In this document: positions 47,122 through 55,407 of the stretch, piece after piece
Layout of the letters: each line of letters starts with the position of its first letter
How positions within the stretch are numbered: the stretch's first letter is position 1
NCBI GenBank assembly: GCA_030433355.1
Contig: JAUIMG010000001.1
Span: forward strand, 248,001-312,000
DNA from: Bacteroidia bacterium
GTDB taxonomy: Bacteria; Bacteroidota; Bacteroidia; Flavobacteriales_E; Vicingaceae
Direction: 5' to 3'
Length of the DNA stretch: 64,000 bases
Notes under the pieces: generated by a model
Told to the model about the DNA's origin: nothing
Databases searched by the model: none
Seen by the model: the letters and a program-made list of their open reading frames with translations, nothing else
Program-made: the position numbers and the translations under genes

Positions 47122-48624
47122 TTATTCTTTAATTACTTTCTTAGTTATTCTATTGCCTTTACTATCTTGCATTTGTAGGTAAAACAAGCCTTTTCTATTC
47201 GGTAATTCTAGCTGAATATTTTTAGCGTTTGGCTCTGATTCTATTTGCAACTGACCCAATGCATTGTATATTAACAAAGTCACAATTTCTGTCTCACTTT
47301 TAATGTTCAATTCTCCTTTAGTAGGATTAGGATACAATCTTATACTAAGCTCTGAGGTTCTTGAAGAGCCTTCTTCATCTAAGCCAACCCCATTTTGTAA
47401 ACCATGTATTCTAATGATAGGCTGTGAAGGCTGCCCATCCCATTTCAAAAACTCTCCCCCTACATAATAACCTCCAAACTTTGATTTCTTTATAATATTT
47501 ATAGGAGCTAATAGATTGCCAAAAAAATAGGAACTATCCGGACCTAAACTGGTAAAATACTGCGGTTCTACTCTACCATTAGAATCTAATTTGGCAATGG
47601 AACGCTTTACGTAACCTTGAAACTTATTAAAGTTTCCTCCTACTAAATAGCCCCTATCTTCTGTCATTACTGTTGTTAATACTACAGCTAAATTCAAAGA
47701 CGTTGTATCTATGGCTTGATTTCTAAAATCAAAGCTGCTATCTAGGCTCCCATCCGGATGAAAGCGAGCTAAAGTGTGCAATTGATTACTACCTTTTATA
47801 AAAAAACGCCCTTTTAACATAAACCTGCCATCATTATGTACTAAGGCTGGGTAAGCGATATGACGAAGAGTAGCTTCTGAAGTGTCTTTAAGAGGAGAGG
47901 TAAAAGTAGTATCTAAGCTGCCATCTAAAAAAATACGGCAGAGTGCGTTAATAGGAACTCCATCGTAATGAGAAAAACTATCTTGAAAGCCATAAACCAA
48001 AATACGACTGCTATCATAAGGAAAAAATCCTCTTGGAGCACCTGAATCTGCATCATGAGTAAACGTACTATCATACAAACCCAAGGAATCTACTTTTACA
48101 ATTAGCCTGCCTGGAAAGGTGTCTGGGGCATTAATAATTTTACAAGGCAAACCTGCATTATCTCTGCCATTGGCAAATAAAGAAGAACCATCAGAAAAAA
48201 AGTAAGGAATGCCATTTCTGCAGGATACGGTTCTTATATAGTTCAAGAACCAAGGCCTATTAAACTCATTCCCATTAGTATCTACTTGTCCTGATGTAGA
48301 GCTTGGGGTAGATATAAATACATCATCCCATAAAAAAAACAATTCTCCTCCTCCATTTGAACTACCTGTGTAGGAAGTATTCAAACTTCCTGTTCTTCTT
48401 GCAGACAAAAGTCCATCTCTAGTCTGGTTTGGTCCAATAGCTATTCTGAAATTTCCTGATACTATGATATTGGAAGAAGGTAGTTCCAATAAATCTTCTA
48501 CTTGTACATTTCGTTGATTTCTAATATCAAAATAAGGCTGAAAGCTGCTATCCAAAGTATAGGATTGAGCGAATACGCCCAATCCTATATACATTGATAT
48601 AATTATTAAACAAAAGTGTTTCAT
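47122..48624 (-). CDS. T9SS-exported delta-60 repeat protein (paralogue 1)
   Basis: A 500-residue protein with the same layout as paralogue 2: signal peptide (IGLGVFAQ), delta-60-like repeats, and type A sorting domain ending in KKVIKE. The two proteins match over the whole length with scattered changes, so this is a tandem duplication. The start overlaps the stop of the large upstream cargo gene by 4 bp (ATGA), so the genes are probably co-translated. Confidence 0.85.
   Translation of the reverse strand: MKHFCLIIISMYIGLGVFAQSYTLDSSFQPYFDIRNQRNVQVEDLLELPSSNIIVSGNFRIAIGPNQTRDGLLSARRTGSLNTSYTGSSNGGGELFFLWDDVFISTPSSTSGQVDTNGNEFNRPWFLNYIRTVSCRNGIPYFFSDGSSLFANGRDNAGLPCKIINAPDTFPGRLIVKVDSLGLYDSTFTHDADSGAPRGFFPYDSSRILVYGFQDSFSHYDGVPINALCRIFLDGSLDTTFTSPLKDTSEATLRHIAYPALVHNDGRFMLKGRFFIKGSNQLHTLARFHPDGSLDSSFDFRNQAIDTTSLNLAVVLTTVMTEDRGYLVGGNFNKFQGYVKRSIAKLDSNGRVEPQYFTSLGPDSSYFFGNLLAPINIIKKSKFGGYYVGGEFLKWDGQPSQPIIRIHGLQNGVGLDEEGSSRTSELSIRLYPNPTKGELNIKSETEIVTLLIYNALGQLQIESEPNAKNIQLELPNRKGLFYLQMQDSKGNRITKKVIKE
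47145..47235 (-). repeat. 91-bp tract identical to 45635-45725
   Basis: Second copy of the conserved sorting-domain tract; direct repeat 1,510 bp from the first copy. Confidence 0.9.
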
Positions 48625-51600
48625 TCTTTCACTAAAGTTACGCTTTCTAATCTTTTATCTCCTTCTATCAAAACAATTAGATAAGTGCCCTTATTGAAGT
48701 TAGCAACATTGATTTGAATGGTTTCGCTACTAGCTCTTTTCTCCAACATCAATTTCCCTTCCATTGTCAAGAGTTGAATTCTGTACTGTAAACCCTCATC
48801 ATAATCTCCAATATTTATGGTAACTGCTTCTTTTGCAGGATTTGGAAACACCTTTAATTTTTCATTTAACTGACTAATAGCAGCTACAGGAGTATTGAAA
48901 TCATATACTCGAGGGGCCTTTAATCTTAACAGAGGTTCTCCTTCTGTTTCATTTTCACTTTCACATTCACCATAGCCAAAACATAGTATATTCCTAGCTA
49001 ATGTAGCTGTTCTTCCTTTCACTGCATTTGCAATTGTTCTTAACTGAACTAATTCACCTTCATTTAATTGCATATAGCTTTTTTCCACAGCAGTAATTGC
49101 TTGACGAAAAGCAACATAGGTCTCTAAATTAGTATGTTCATCCATTTGCTCTTGCGTCAAATCGTTATTGTTAGCAATTACTACTAGTTTTTGCAAGGCA
49201 AGGGTAAATTGCTCTTCTTCTACAGCAATTTCAACCAATTGGTATTTGCTAGTGATATCTTTTCTGCTAGCAATCATGCTTTTTATGCTATCCTTCCAAT
49301 CCAAAGTATCTTCTGCGTAGTAGTGAATAATTTGGTTCGACATTCTTCCCAAATCTCCGTTCAATTCGGCCAATTGATTTTCTAAAATAGTCCTTGGGTT
49401 GCTGCCACCCCAGCTTTGATAAATCAATTGAACCATATTAGCAGGAAGTGGATTTGGAATTTCAAATTCCACAAAGTTTAAGAAAGCCTCGCCATAAGTA
49501 GCTTCCGGATTCGCCAAACAAATCTCTAATAGCAAGGCATCGGTTAAAATGCCTGTGGCAGCAGCATCCATCAAAGCAGCTTGCGATAAATAAGGCGATT
49601 CTGCAATTAATTCATCTCTCAATTGCTGTGCTTGAGATGGAAAGGTGAGCTGAATGACTTGCAAAAGAGAATCTGTATTACCATTATCTATATTTTGATA
49701 GTAGGTATAGAGTAAATTATCATAATTGGATCTTTGCGTATAGTAATCTGCTACCATATTGGGCTTTAGTTGCAAGCCTCCTGTATTGTTTCTAATTAAA
49801 TAATTGCTATTGCAAACGTTTGAAGTAGTAGTAGCTATTGCAACCACTGGACCAAAAAAGGGTGCAGGATCTTCAGTAGTGCCATTATAATGGTAATTAA
49901 TATTACTACCAGAGGTGTTCCTTAGTCTAAAATTCGCAGCAGAAGAAAATTGATTGGCTGCCGAGCTACCAACAGCTCCTTGGTTAACCCTAATTCCATC
50001 AAAAAAGCCTCCATCTACTTCTATATCAAAAGAGTTTGATACCGGATTCGTATTACAAAGTGTTTGCAGTCCTTGGAAATTATTAGCAAAAGAACGATTT
50101 CGACCCTCAAATCGTTGTCCATAATCATTCCCTTTAAAGGTATTATTATACACTTCATTTGCTTGTAGGCCACTATTTTCGATTCTTAAACCTGTAGTCG
50201 GCTCTAAGCTTCCTGTCTTTTCAAATTCGTTCTGCTCAATTTCATAACCCGTTGCGTCTTTGATATAGGCCCCAAATTGATTATCAATTGTTGGACTTAA
50301 ATAGCCAGTTTTTACCAATCCTCCATTTTCAACATTATTTTTGATCAAACGCACATTGTCTAAGCCTTCTACTCTAACAGCTATGCTATTGTCAATAAAA
50401 TCTGTGTTCTCAATACTTACCGTTTGGCTGGGCCCTGCAGAGCCTGTGGCATATACCCCTTGGTTAAAGTTTTCAAAACGAGAGCGTATTACATCTGTTG
50501 CAGGACAAGGGCTCACTGTTGTGCTGCAGCCATCCATAATGGTATAGGTAGCATCAATAGAGAAGAAAGCATTTCCATCAACAGGATCGTATTCATTTAT
50601 ACCTGTATTGTCTCTAAAGGTACATCCTCTAAAAGTAGCTCCATGATTGTCCCAAGCGGTAATTAATGGCAGTGGCAATTCATCGGTAGATGTCATGTAT
50701 TCAAACGTACAACGAGTAAAAGTGCTTCTATTGGTATGAGGGTAACTCATAAACTCAATCGCTCTTCTTTTTACCCTAAAAGTAGCGTCTGTAGCCCTTA
50801 CCAATCCGCCAAAATCGTTCCAATTGCCTTGGCCAAATGTTATGGCGTAAACAGCATTATCTAAAACTGCTCCATTTCTCATAATTAATACTCCCTGATT
50901 AGATCTTGGTAACTGACTTAAAGAATTATCTCCTAATACGTTAATACCAGACCATTCTGAATTTGGGCATCTGCTATCGTTGGTTAAAGTTGCGCCATCA
51001 ACAATTAATCTAGCACCTTTTTCAATTATTATTCTAGAGTTAACTCCAGTTTTGTTTGGGTCTGAGAAAGAAACATCAATATTTCCACTAATAGTTAAGG
51101 TTGCAGGAGCTTTTATTGTCAATAAGCCTAAAACAGATGTATTGGTATTCCAAGTGGTATTCGTTATTATATCGTGGTTGGTATAGTCATAGGTAAAGCC
51201 CACACAATCGTTGTGCATTTTTACAAAATAATTATCGTCATAATTATCAGAAGTGTTTCCAGAAATTACAAGAGCACCAGAAGCATCATCAGTAGAAATT
51301 CCATAAAGACATTCTTGCCGTTTAATATCTCCTGGAAAGTTATCTCTAGGTTGATTGTCTGCATCAAAGGTACTTTCCCATAATTGGTTCACTTGCCATT
51401 GACTTATAGTACTTGTTAAGCTAAATTTAGATACGTAAGCATCAGAATCCCAAAATTTAATGCCATCCAATTTTAAATCGTCGTAAGGATAATTAGGATT
51501 ATTGGAATTGGGATTTCCATAATAACTAACACAGTCATAATTTGGAAATCTATCATCTAATACCGATAACATATCTAACGAATAAGCAGTTGGAATTCCA

Positions 51601-52517
51601 CCAGGTTGCCAAGAAGAAACAACAGCAAATCCATTGGAGGTTTCTGCAACTCCCATTTTTAAATCGTATGCACCAAATTGCATTCCCTGAAATTGAAAAA
51701 CAGCAGGTGGTTGAGGTTGTGCTTGTGCATCAAAATCTCCATCAAAGAAGTGAAGTTCAACATCGCCATGAGCATTGTTACCACTATAATTTATCATATT
51801 ATAAAAAACCGGTACAATAAATAAATTTGGCCCCGATAAATACTCAACAAAAAAAGTTTTAGAGAAAGAAGATGTCTGAAAAGTGTTAGTACTAGCAACA
51901 GTAAATGAAGATAAATTATCAAATGAAAGCATAAATGCGTTTGCTCCAAAAGGCGATAAGTTGGTGGCTGTTCCTGAAACAACTATATGGGATCCACTTA
52001 CTGCGATATCCGAAAAACCTATCCAGTCATAAGCTCCTAAGCTATAGGTCTGCTTTCCTGGGGTACCATCTATTAAGCCATTGATATTTATTTGAACCAT
52101 AAAACCTTCAAAGTTTGAGGAAGCTGGTCTATTATAACCTACAGCACTATATCCGCTTCCAAACTCCGCAATTGATAAACCTTCGGCTCTTGTAGTTAAC
52201 CAATTAACCGTATTAGGCGCAGCATCACTATAAGCATGATTAAACAATATAGTTCCTGAAAGGTCAACTTTCACTATACTCATCTTCCTATCGTTAGTTT
52301 GGCTTGTACATATAACTTGAGTACCTGAAGGATTTGCTGTTGTAGGATTTGCTTTAATTATATTGCCGTCCAAATCTTTTACAAAGTTGGTTTGCCCAAT
52401 AGCAACAATATCTAAATTACTATCTTGAATAACATTAAAAAATACCCCTTGATTATACTTTTTACACCATCTCATAGTACCATCTAAATCATAAATAGCA
52501 ATTGTTTGAAAATCCAT
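48621..52517 (-). CDS. Large T9SS-exported beta-helix protein, main open part of an interrupted gene
   Basis: The longest open frame of the window, 1298 codons from the first ATG after the in-frame stop. Without the stop the gene would run from 52922 and encode about 1,430 residues. Seen: a beta-rich N-terminal part with GQTNF/SGTATN-type repeats, a parallel beta-helix region (about 470-900 of 1298; IIIEKGARLIVDGATLTN, RSRFENFNQGVYATG), a helical stretch, and a type A sorting domain (FPNPAKEAVTINIG to LVKE). The MDFQTIAIYD start has no signal peptide, so this part alone could not be exported. Confidence 0.8.
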   Translation of the reverse strand: MDFQTIAIYDLDGTMRWCKKYNQGVFFNVIQDSNLDIVAIGQTNFVKDLDGNIIKANPTTANPSGTQVICTSQTNDRKMSIVKVDLSGTILFNHAYSDAAPNTVNWLTTRAEGLSIAEFGSGYSAVGYNRPASSNFEGFMVQININGLIDGTPGKQTYSLGAYDWIGFSDIAVSGSHIVVSGTATNLSPFGANAFMLSFDNLSSFTVASTNTFQTSSFSKTFFVEYLSGPNLFIVPVFYNMINYSGNNAHGDVELHFFDGDFDAQAQPQPPAVFQFQGMQFGAYDLKMGVAETSNGFAVVSSWQPGGIPTAYSLDMLSVLDDRFPNYDCVSYYGNPNSNNPNYPYDDLKLDGIKFWDSDAYVSKFSLTSTISQWQVNQLWESTFDADNQPRDNFPGDIKRQECLYGISTDDASGALVISGNTSDNYDDNYFVKMHNDCVGFTYDYTNHDIITNTTWNTNTSVLGLLTIKAPATLTISGNIDVSFSDPNKTGVNSRIIIEKGARLIVDGATLTNDSRCPNSEWSGINVLGDNSLSQLPRSNQGVLIMRNGAVLDNAVYAITFGQGNWNDFGGLVRATDATFRVKRRAIEFMSYPHTNRSTFTRCTFEYMTSTDELPLPLITAWDNHGATFRGCTFRDNTGINEYDPVDGNAFFSIDATYTIMDGCSTTVSPCPATDVIRSRFENFNQGVYATGSAGPSQTVSIENTDFIDNSIAVRVEGLDNVRLIKNNVENGGLVKTGYLSPTIDNQFGAYIKDATGYEIEQNEFEKTGSLEPTTGLRIENSGLQANEVYNNTFKGNDYGQRFEGRNRSFANNFQGLQTLCNTNPVSNSFDIEVDGGFFDGIRVNQGAVGSSAANQFSSAANFRLRNTSGSNINYHYNGTTEDPAPFFGPVVAIATTTSNVCNSNYLIRNNTGGLQLKPNMVADYYTQRSNYDNLLYTYYQNIDNGNTDSLLQVIQLTFPSQAQQLRDELIAESPYLSQAALMDAAATGILTDALLLEICLANPEATYGEAFLNFVEFEIPNPLPANMVQLIYQSWGGSNPRTILENQLAELNGDLGRMSNQIIHYYAEDTLDWKDSIKSMIASRKDITSKYQLVEIAVEEEQFTLALQKLVVIANNNDLTQEQMDEHTNLETYVAFRQAITAVEKSYMQLNEGELVQLRTIANAVKGRTATLARNILCFGYGECESENETEGEPLLRLKAPRVYDFNTPVAAISQLNEKLKVFPNPAKEAVTINIGDYDEGLQYRIQLLTMEGKLMLEKRASSETIQINVANFNKGTYLIVLIEGDKRLESVTLVKE

Positions 52518-52707
52518 GCCTCTTTTTTCATTAGTTGTTTCAAAAGCAAGGCAAGAAAAAATCGACGTAGGGTAGCTTTGAGAATAGGAAAAACAATTAT
52601 TTTGCGAATTTGCTGGAATAATTGCTTCATCCCATTTGGCATAGCCAACTGCTATATATCCTGTATGTTCTACATTTCCATTTACACTTTCATATAACTT
52701 TGTGTGG

Positions 52708-52762
52708 TTATACCACCATTAATCGCTACTTCCATCTTGTGTTTGAAGTAATGGTGGTATAA
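52708..52762. repeat. Perfect 14-bp inverted repeat with the premature stop at its edge
   Basis: TTATACCACCATTA (52708-52721) and TAATGGTGGTATAA (52749-52762), 27 bp apart. The TAA at 52721-52719 (minus) that interrupts the large T9SS gene is the end of one arm. In RNA the arms form a 14-bp stem with a 27-nt loop. Confidence 0.9.
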
Positions 52763-52922
52763 TCCTATTCATATTTATATCATAATCCCATTGAATTGGG
52801 GCATGATCAACTCTGATCCAATCTGGTTTAGGACCATTGGGAGTTTGCGAATAAACCTCTAAAAAGTTAAAGGCTAGAATTAATAATAGAATAGTTTTGT
52901 AGAATTTATGAATTGTTTTCAT
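52719..52922 (-). pseudogene. N-terminal fragment of the large T9SS cargo gene, ended by an in-frame TAA
   Basis: 67 codons starting at the ATG at 52922: a signal peptide (KTILLLILAFNFLEVYSQ) and about 45 residues ending QTQDGSSD, then TAA. The stop is in the same frame as the 1298-codon ORF (52922 minus 52517 is 405, divisible by 3), and the 67 codons between the stop and 52517 are open and protein-like (WWYNHTKLYESVNG, GYIAVGYAKWDEAII). So one base change has split the gene. Alternatives are stop-codon readthrough or a sequencing error. Confidence 0.85.
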
Positions 52923-53227
52923 ATCAGTAGATTTAATTAATAATTGAATTTATTTAAGCAAGTAAGTGTGGTAGGAGACTCCAGCTAATTAAGAGAATAT
53001 TTAGAAAGCGGTGTTTTAGTTTGATACAGAAATCAAAAACTGAGAAAATCGGTTACGAAAAGAAATTTCGCATTGGTTAGTATAAATCTAGTTTCTATTT
53101 TGAATGATTCAATTTTTATAACATTATCAAATTGTTAATTATTTTTTCGAAAATAAATACAATAAAAAAGCCACCACGCTTTGGCGTGGTGGCTTTTTTA
53201 TTGTGGCTTAAGTCTAGATATTATTTA
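52923..53227. other. 305-bp intergenic region
   Basis: AT-rich spacer between the start of the T9SS operon and the foldase gene. It holds the foldase terminator at 53164-53199 and presumably the promoter of the T9SS operon, but no TAnnTTTG match is seen on minus. No ORF or RNA gene is recognised. Confidence 0.7.
53164..53199. terminator. Bidirectional terminator after the PpiC foldase gene
   Basis: AAAAAAGCCACCACGC (53164-53179) and GCGTGGTGGCTTTTTT (53184-53199) form a perfect 16-bp stem with loop TTTG. Serves the foldase gene on minus. Confidence 0.92.
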
Positions 53228-55303
53228 TTAATAATACTTAGCTCTATTGTCTACAATGTCTCTTTCTTCTTTAAGCGCATTAAAGATTGCTCCATTATCA
53301 ATTCTAGCAGCAAGACCTCTCTTTTCTGAGTCTCTTATTTCTACAATATTAGCATTTGCAGGAACTACTTTATTATCAATTGCAACAACGAATACTCCAT
53401 TAGAGCCTTGAATAGGTATGCTCATTTGTCCTTTCTCTAAACTTAAAGCTTTACCAACTACTTTTGGCTCAATACCAACATTTGGAATTGCAGGACTTGA
53501 AAAAAGAATATTGGTTGCATTCTCAATAGATAAACCAGTTTTAGATGCTAGCTCACCAATAGATGGAAAACCTTTCATTTCTTCAATGAAAATCTCTGCT
53601 TTTTTATCTTGTCTTGCTAAGAACTCTACTCTATTAATTACTTTATCTAATGGAGCAGGACCTTTTTCATTTATAGATTCTACAATCCCAACTGCGAAAC
53701 CATTTCCAAGATCAAAAGGCTCTGAAACGTCTCCTTCTTTAGCTCCTCTTGCCCACTTTACAATATCTCTCGAATTTTCTTCATTTGGAAAACTAATATC
53801 CCCATCTGAAAGAACAGCTAATTTCCTTTGTAAGTTTCTTTCTCTTACTAAAGCATTAAAAGACTCCAAGTCAACTGCATCAATTGAAAAACTATTTGCC
53901 TTGTTAAATAGGTCAGCATAAGTTTCTTTGCCTGCTTGAGAAGTTCTTTGAATTGTAGCAATTTGAATTTTCTTTTTGTCTGCAGTTTTATCCGTTACTT
54001 CAATGATATGAAAACCAAATTGTGTCTGAACTTTTTTAAGATCTCCTATACTAGAAGAAAAAGCTGCATCATTAAAAGGTCTTACCATAGTGCCCTCTGT
54101 AAACCAACCTAAATCTCCTCCTTTTTGCGCAGCTGTAACGTCATCAGAATTTTCTGAAGATAATGTTTCAAAGTCTGCACCAGCTTTTAAAAGAGTAATA
54201 ATACTATCTGCTATAGTTTCTGCTCTTTCAGCAGTTCTATCTTGTGCATTTATTAATATATGTCTTGCTTTTACTGAATCTGGAGCAAATTTAATATCCT
54301 TAACCTTTTGAATGTAATAGGTATTTTCAATCATATAAGGTCCCTTCATATATCCAATTTCCTTAGACCATAAAGAGGAGTCAGTGCCAAGAGGCATATT
54401 TTCCATTGAATAATAATTAGGATCAAATGGCAAATCAGAATTAGCATTAACAAAAATGGAATCATTCTTTGTTTCTTCCATTCTTTTAAATGCATCTTCA
54501 GACCATGTTCTAGCTCTTTCGATATCTAGAGCTGAAGGCACAATTGGCAAATAAGCATAAAAAACTCTTAGGCTTGATGGTTGCTCAAATTGGTCTTTAT
54601 TCTTTTCATAATAAGCTTTTGTTTCTTCTTCTGTTAATGTAACGGTGCTATCGTTTAATGAATTAAAGGCTTTGTATACGTATTTAAAACTAATAGAAGA
54701 GTTATTGTCTTTGTATTGTTTTTCTGCTAAAGCACTTGGTAAATACAAGCCACTTTTCACAAGAGTATTAAACTTATCTACCTTATGATTTGCTTTTAAA
54801 GCTCTTTCAAAAGAAACCCACTGCTCTTTAGTTTTTGGATCATTATCTAAATTCTGTAAGAATTGTACAACAGCAGTTGAACTAAATTGACCCGTTTCTG
54901 GATTAGTAAATACTTGTCTCACTTGAGGGTGAGGGTCATTCCCTTGAACCATATCAAATAGTTCTTTTGAAGTAACTGTTAGGCCTAATTCTTCCATTTC
55001 ATTGCCTATAATTACCTCAGATAGCATTTGATTAAACACATTTTCTCTAATTCGAGATCTTGTGGATTCATCTAATGGTTGTTGGGCTTGAGCCTCATAG
55101 TTTTCAAACGCTTGCTGTAGTTTAGTATCAAATTCAACTGGTGAAATTTTTTCACCCTCTACTTCTGCAAGGTATATAGGACCTTGCTGAGCACCTCCAG
55201 CCTTTGCGCTAAATAAATCAGTTAAAACAAAAGCCATTATGGCTCCTCCAATAATGATCAATACTAGAGTTGATCTCTGTCTAATTTTTCCAATTATTGC
55301 CAT
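53228..55303 (-). CDS. SurA/PpiD-type periplasmic peptidyl-prolyl isomerase
   Basis: A 691-residue membrane-anchored foldase for exported proteins. One N-terminal membrane segment (about 13-31, LVLIIIGGAIMAFVLTDLF), a SurA/PpiD N-terminal chaperone domain, and a PpiC parvulin domain at about 343-440 (VKARHILINAQDR, KGGDLGWFTEGTMVRPFNDA, TQFGFHIIEV). The C-terminal part looks like a second, degenerate isomerase region. PpiD-like layout. It is separated from the upstream CNNM gene by a terminator, so it is transcribed on its own. Confidence 0.9.
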   Translation of the reverse strand: MAIIGKIRQRSTLVLIIIGGAIMAFVLTDLFSAKAGGAQQGPIYLAEVEGEKISPVEFDTKLQQAFENYEAQAQQPLDESTRSRIRENVFNQMLSEVIIGNEMEELGLTVTSKELFDMVQGNDPHPQVRQVFTNPETGQFSSTAVVQFLQNLDNDPKTKEQWVSFERALKANHKVDKFNTLVKSGLYLPSALAEKQYKDNNSSISFKYVYKAFNSLNDSTVTLTEEETKAYYEKNKDQFEQPSSLRVFYAYLPIVPSALDIERARTWSEDAFKRMEETKNDSIFVNANSDLPFDPNYYSMENMPLGTDSSLWSKEIGYMKGPYMIENTYYIQKVKDIKFAPDSVKARHILINAQDRTAERAETIADSIITLLKAGADFETLSSENSDDVTAAQKGGDLGWFTEGTMVRPFNDAAFSSSIGDLKKVQTQFGFHIIEVTDKTADKKKIQIATIQRTSQAGKETYADLFNKANSFSIDAVDLESFNALVRERNLQRKLAVLSDGDISFPNEENSRDIVKWARGAKEGDVSEPFDLGNGFAVGIVESINEKGPAPLDKVINRVEFLARQDKKAEIFIEEMKGFPSIGELASKTGLSIENATNILFSSPAIPNVGIEPKVVGKALSLEKGQMSIPIQGSNGVFVVAIDNKVVPANANIVEIRDSEKRGLAARIDNGAIFNALKEERDIVDNRAKYY

Positions 55304-55349
55304 TGAAATATTTTAAAATTTTGGCTTGCGAATATACGATTGTCTGCTT

Positions 55350-55374
55350 AAAAAAGAAAGGCCTATTTATAGGC
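55350..55374 (-). terminator. Probable terminator after the CNNM gene
   Basis: On minus, GCCTA-TAAA-TAGGC hairpin (55374-55361) followed by a T-rich stretch (CCTTTCTTTTTT). Stem is only 5 bp, so strength is uncertain. Confidence 0.5.
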
Positions 55375-55407
55375 TACTAAAGAATATAATATTTTGATTT
55401 AACAATC

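Noticed and set aside
51542-51820. A 92-codon plus ORF
   Set aside because: His/Gln-rich shadow inside the large T9SS cargo gene.
52708-52762. Phase-variable invertible segment between the 14-bp inverted repeats
   Set aside because: Inverting the 27-bp spacer leaves the TAA in place because the stop lies in the repeat arm itself, and no recombinase gene is nearby.
53418-53921. A 167-codon plus ORF
   Set aside because: Antisense shadow of the PpiC foldase gene; Ser/Leu/Phe-rich composition and no family similarity.
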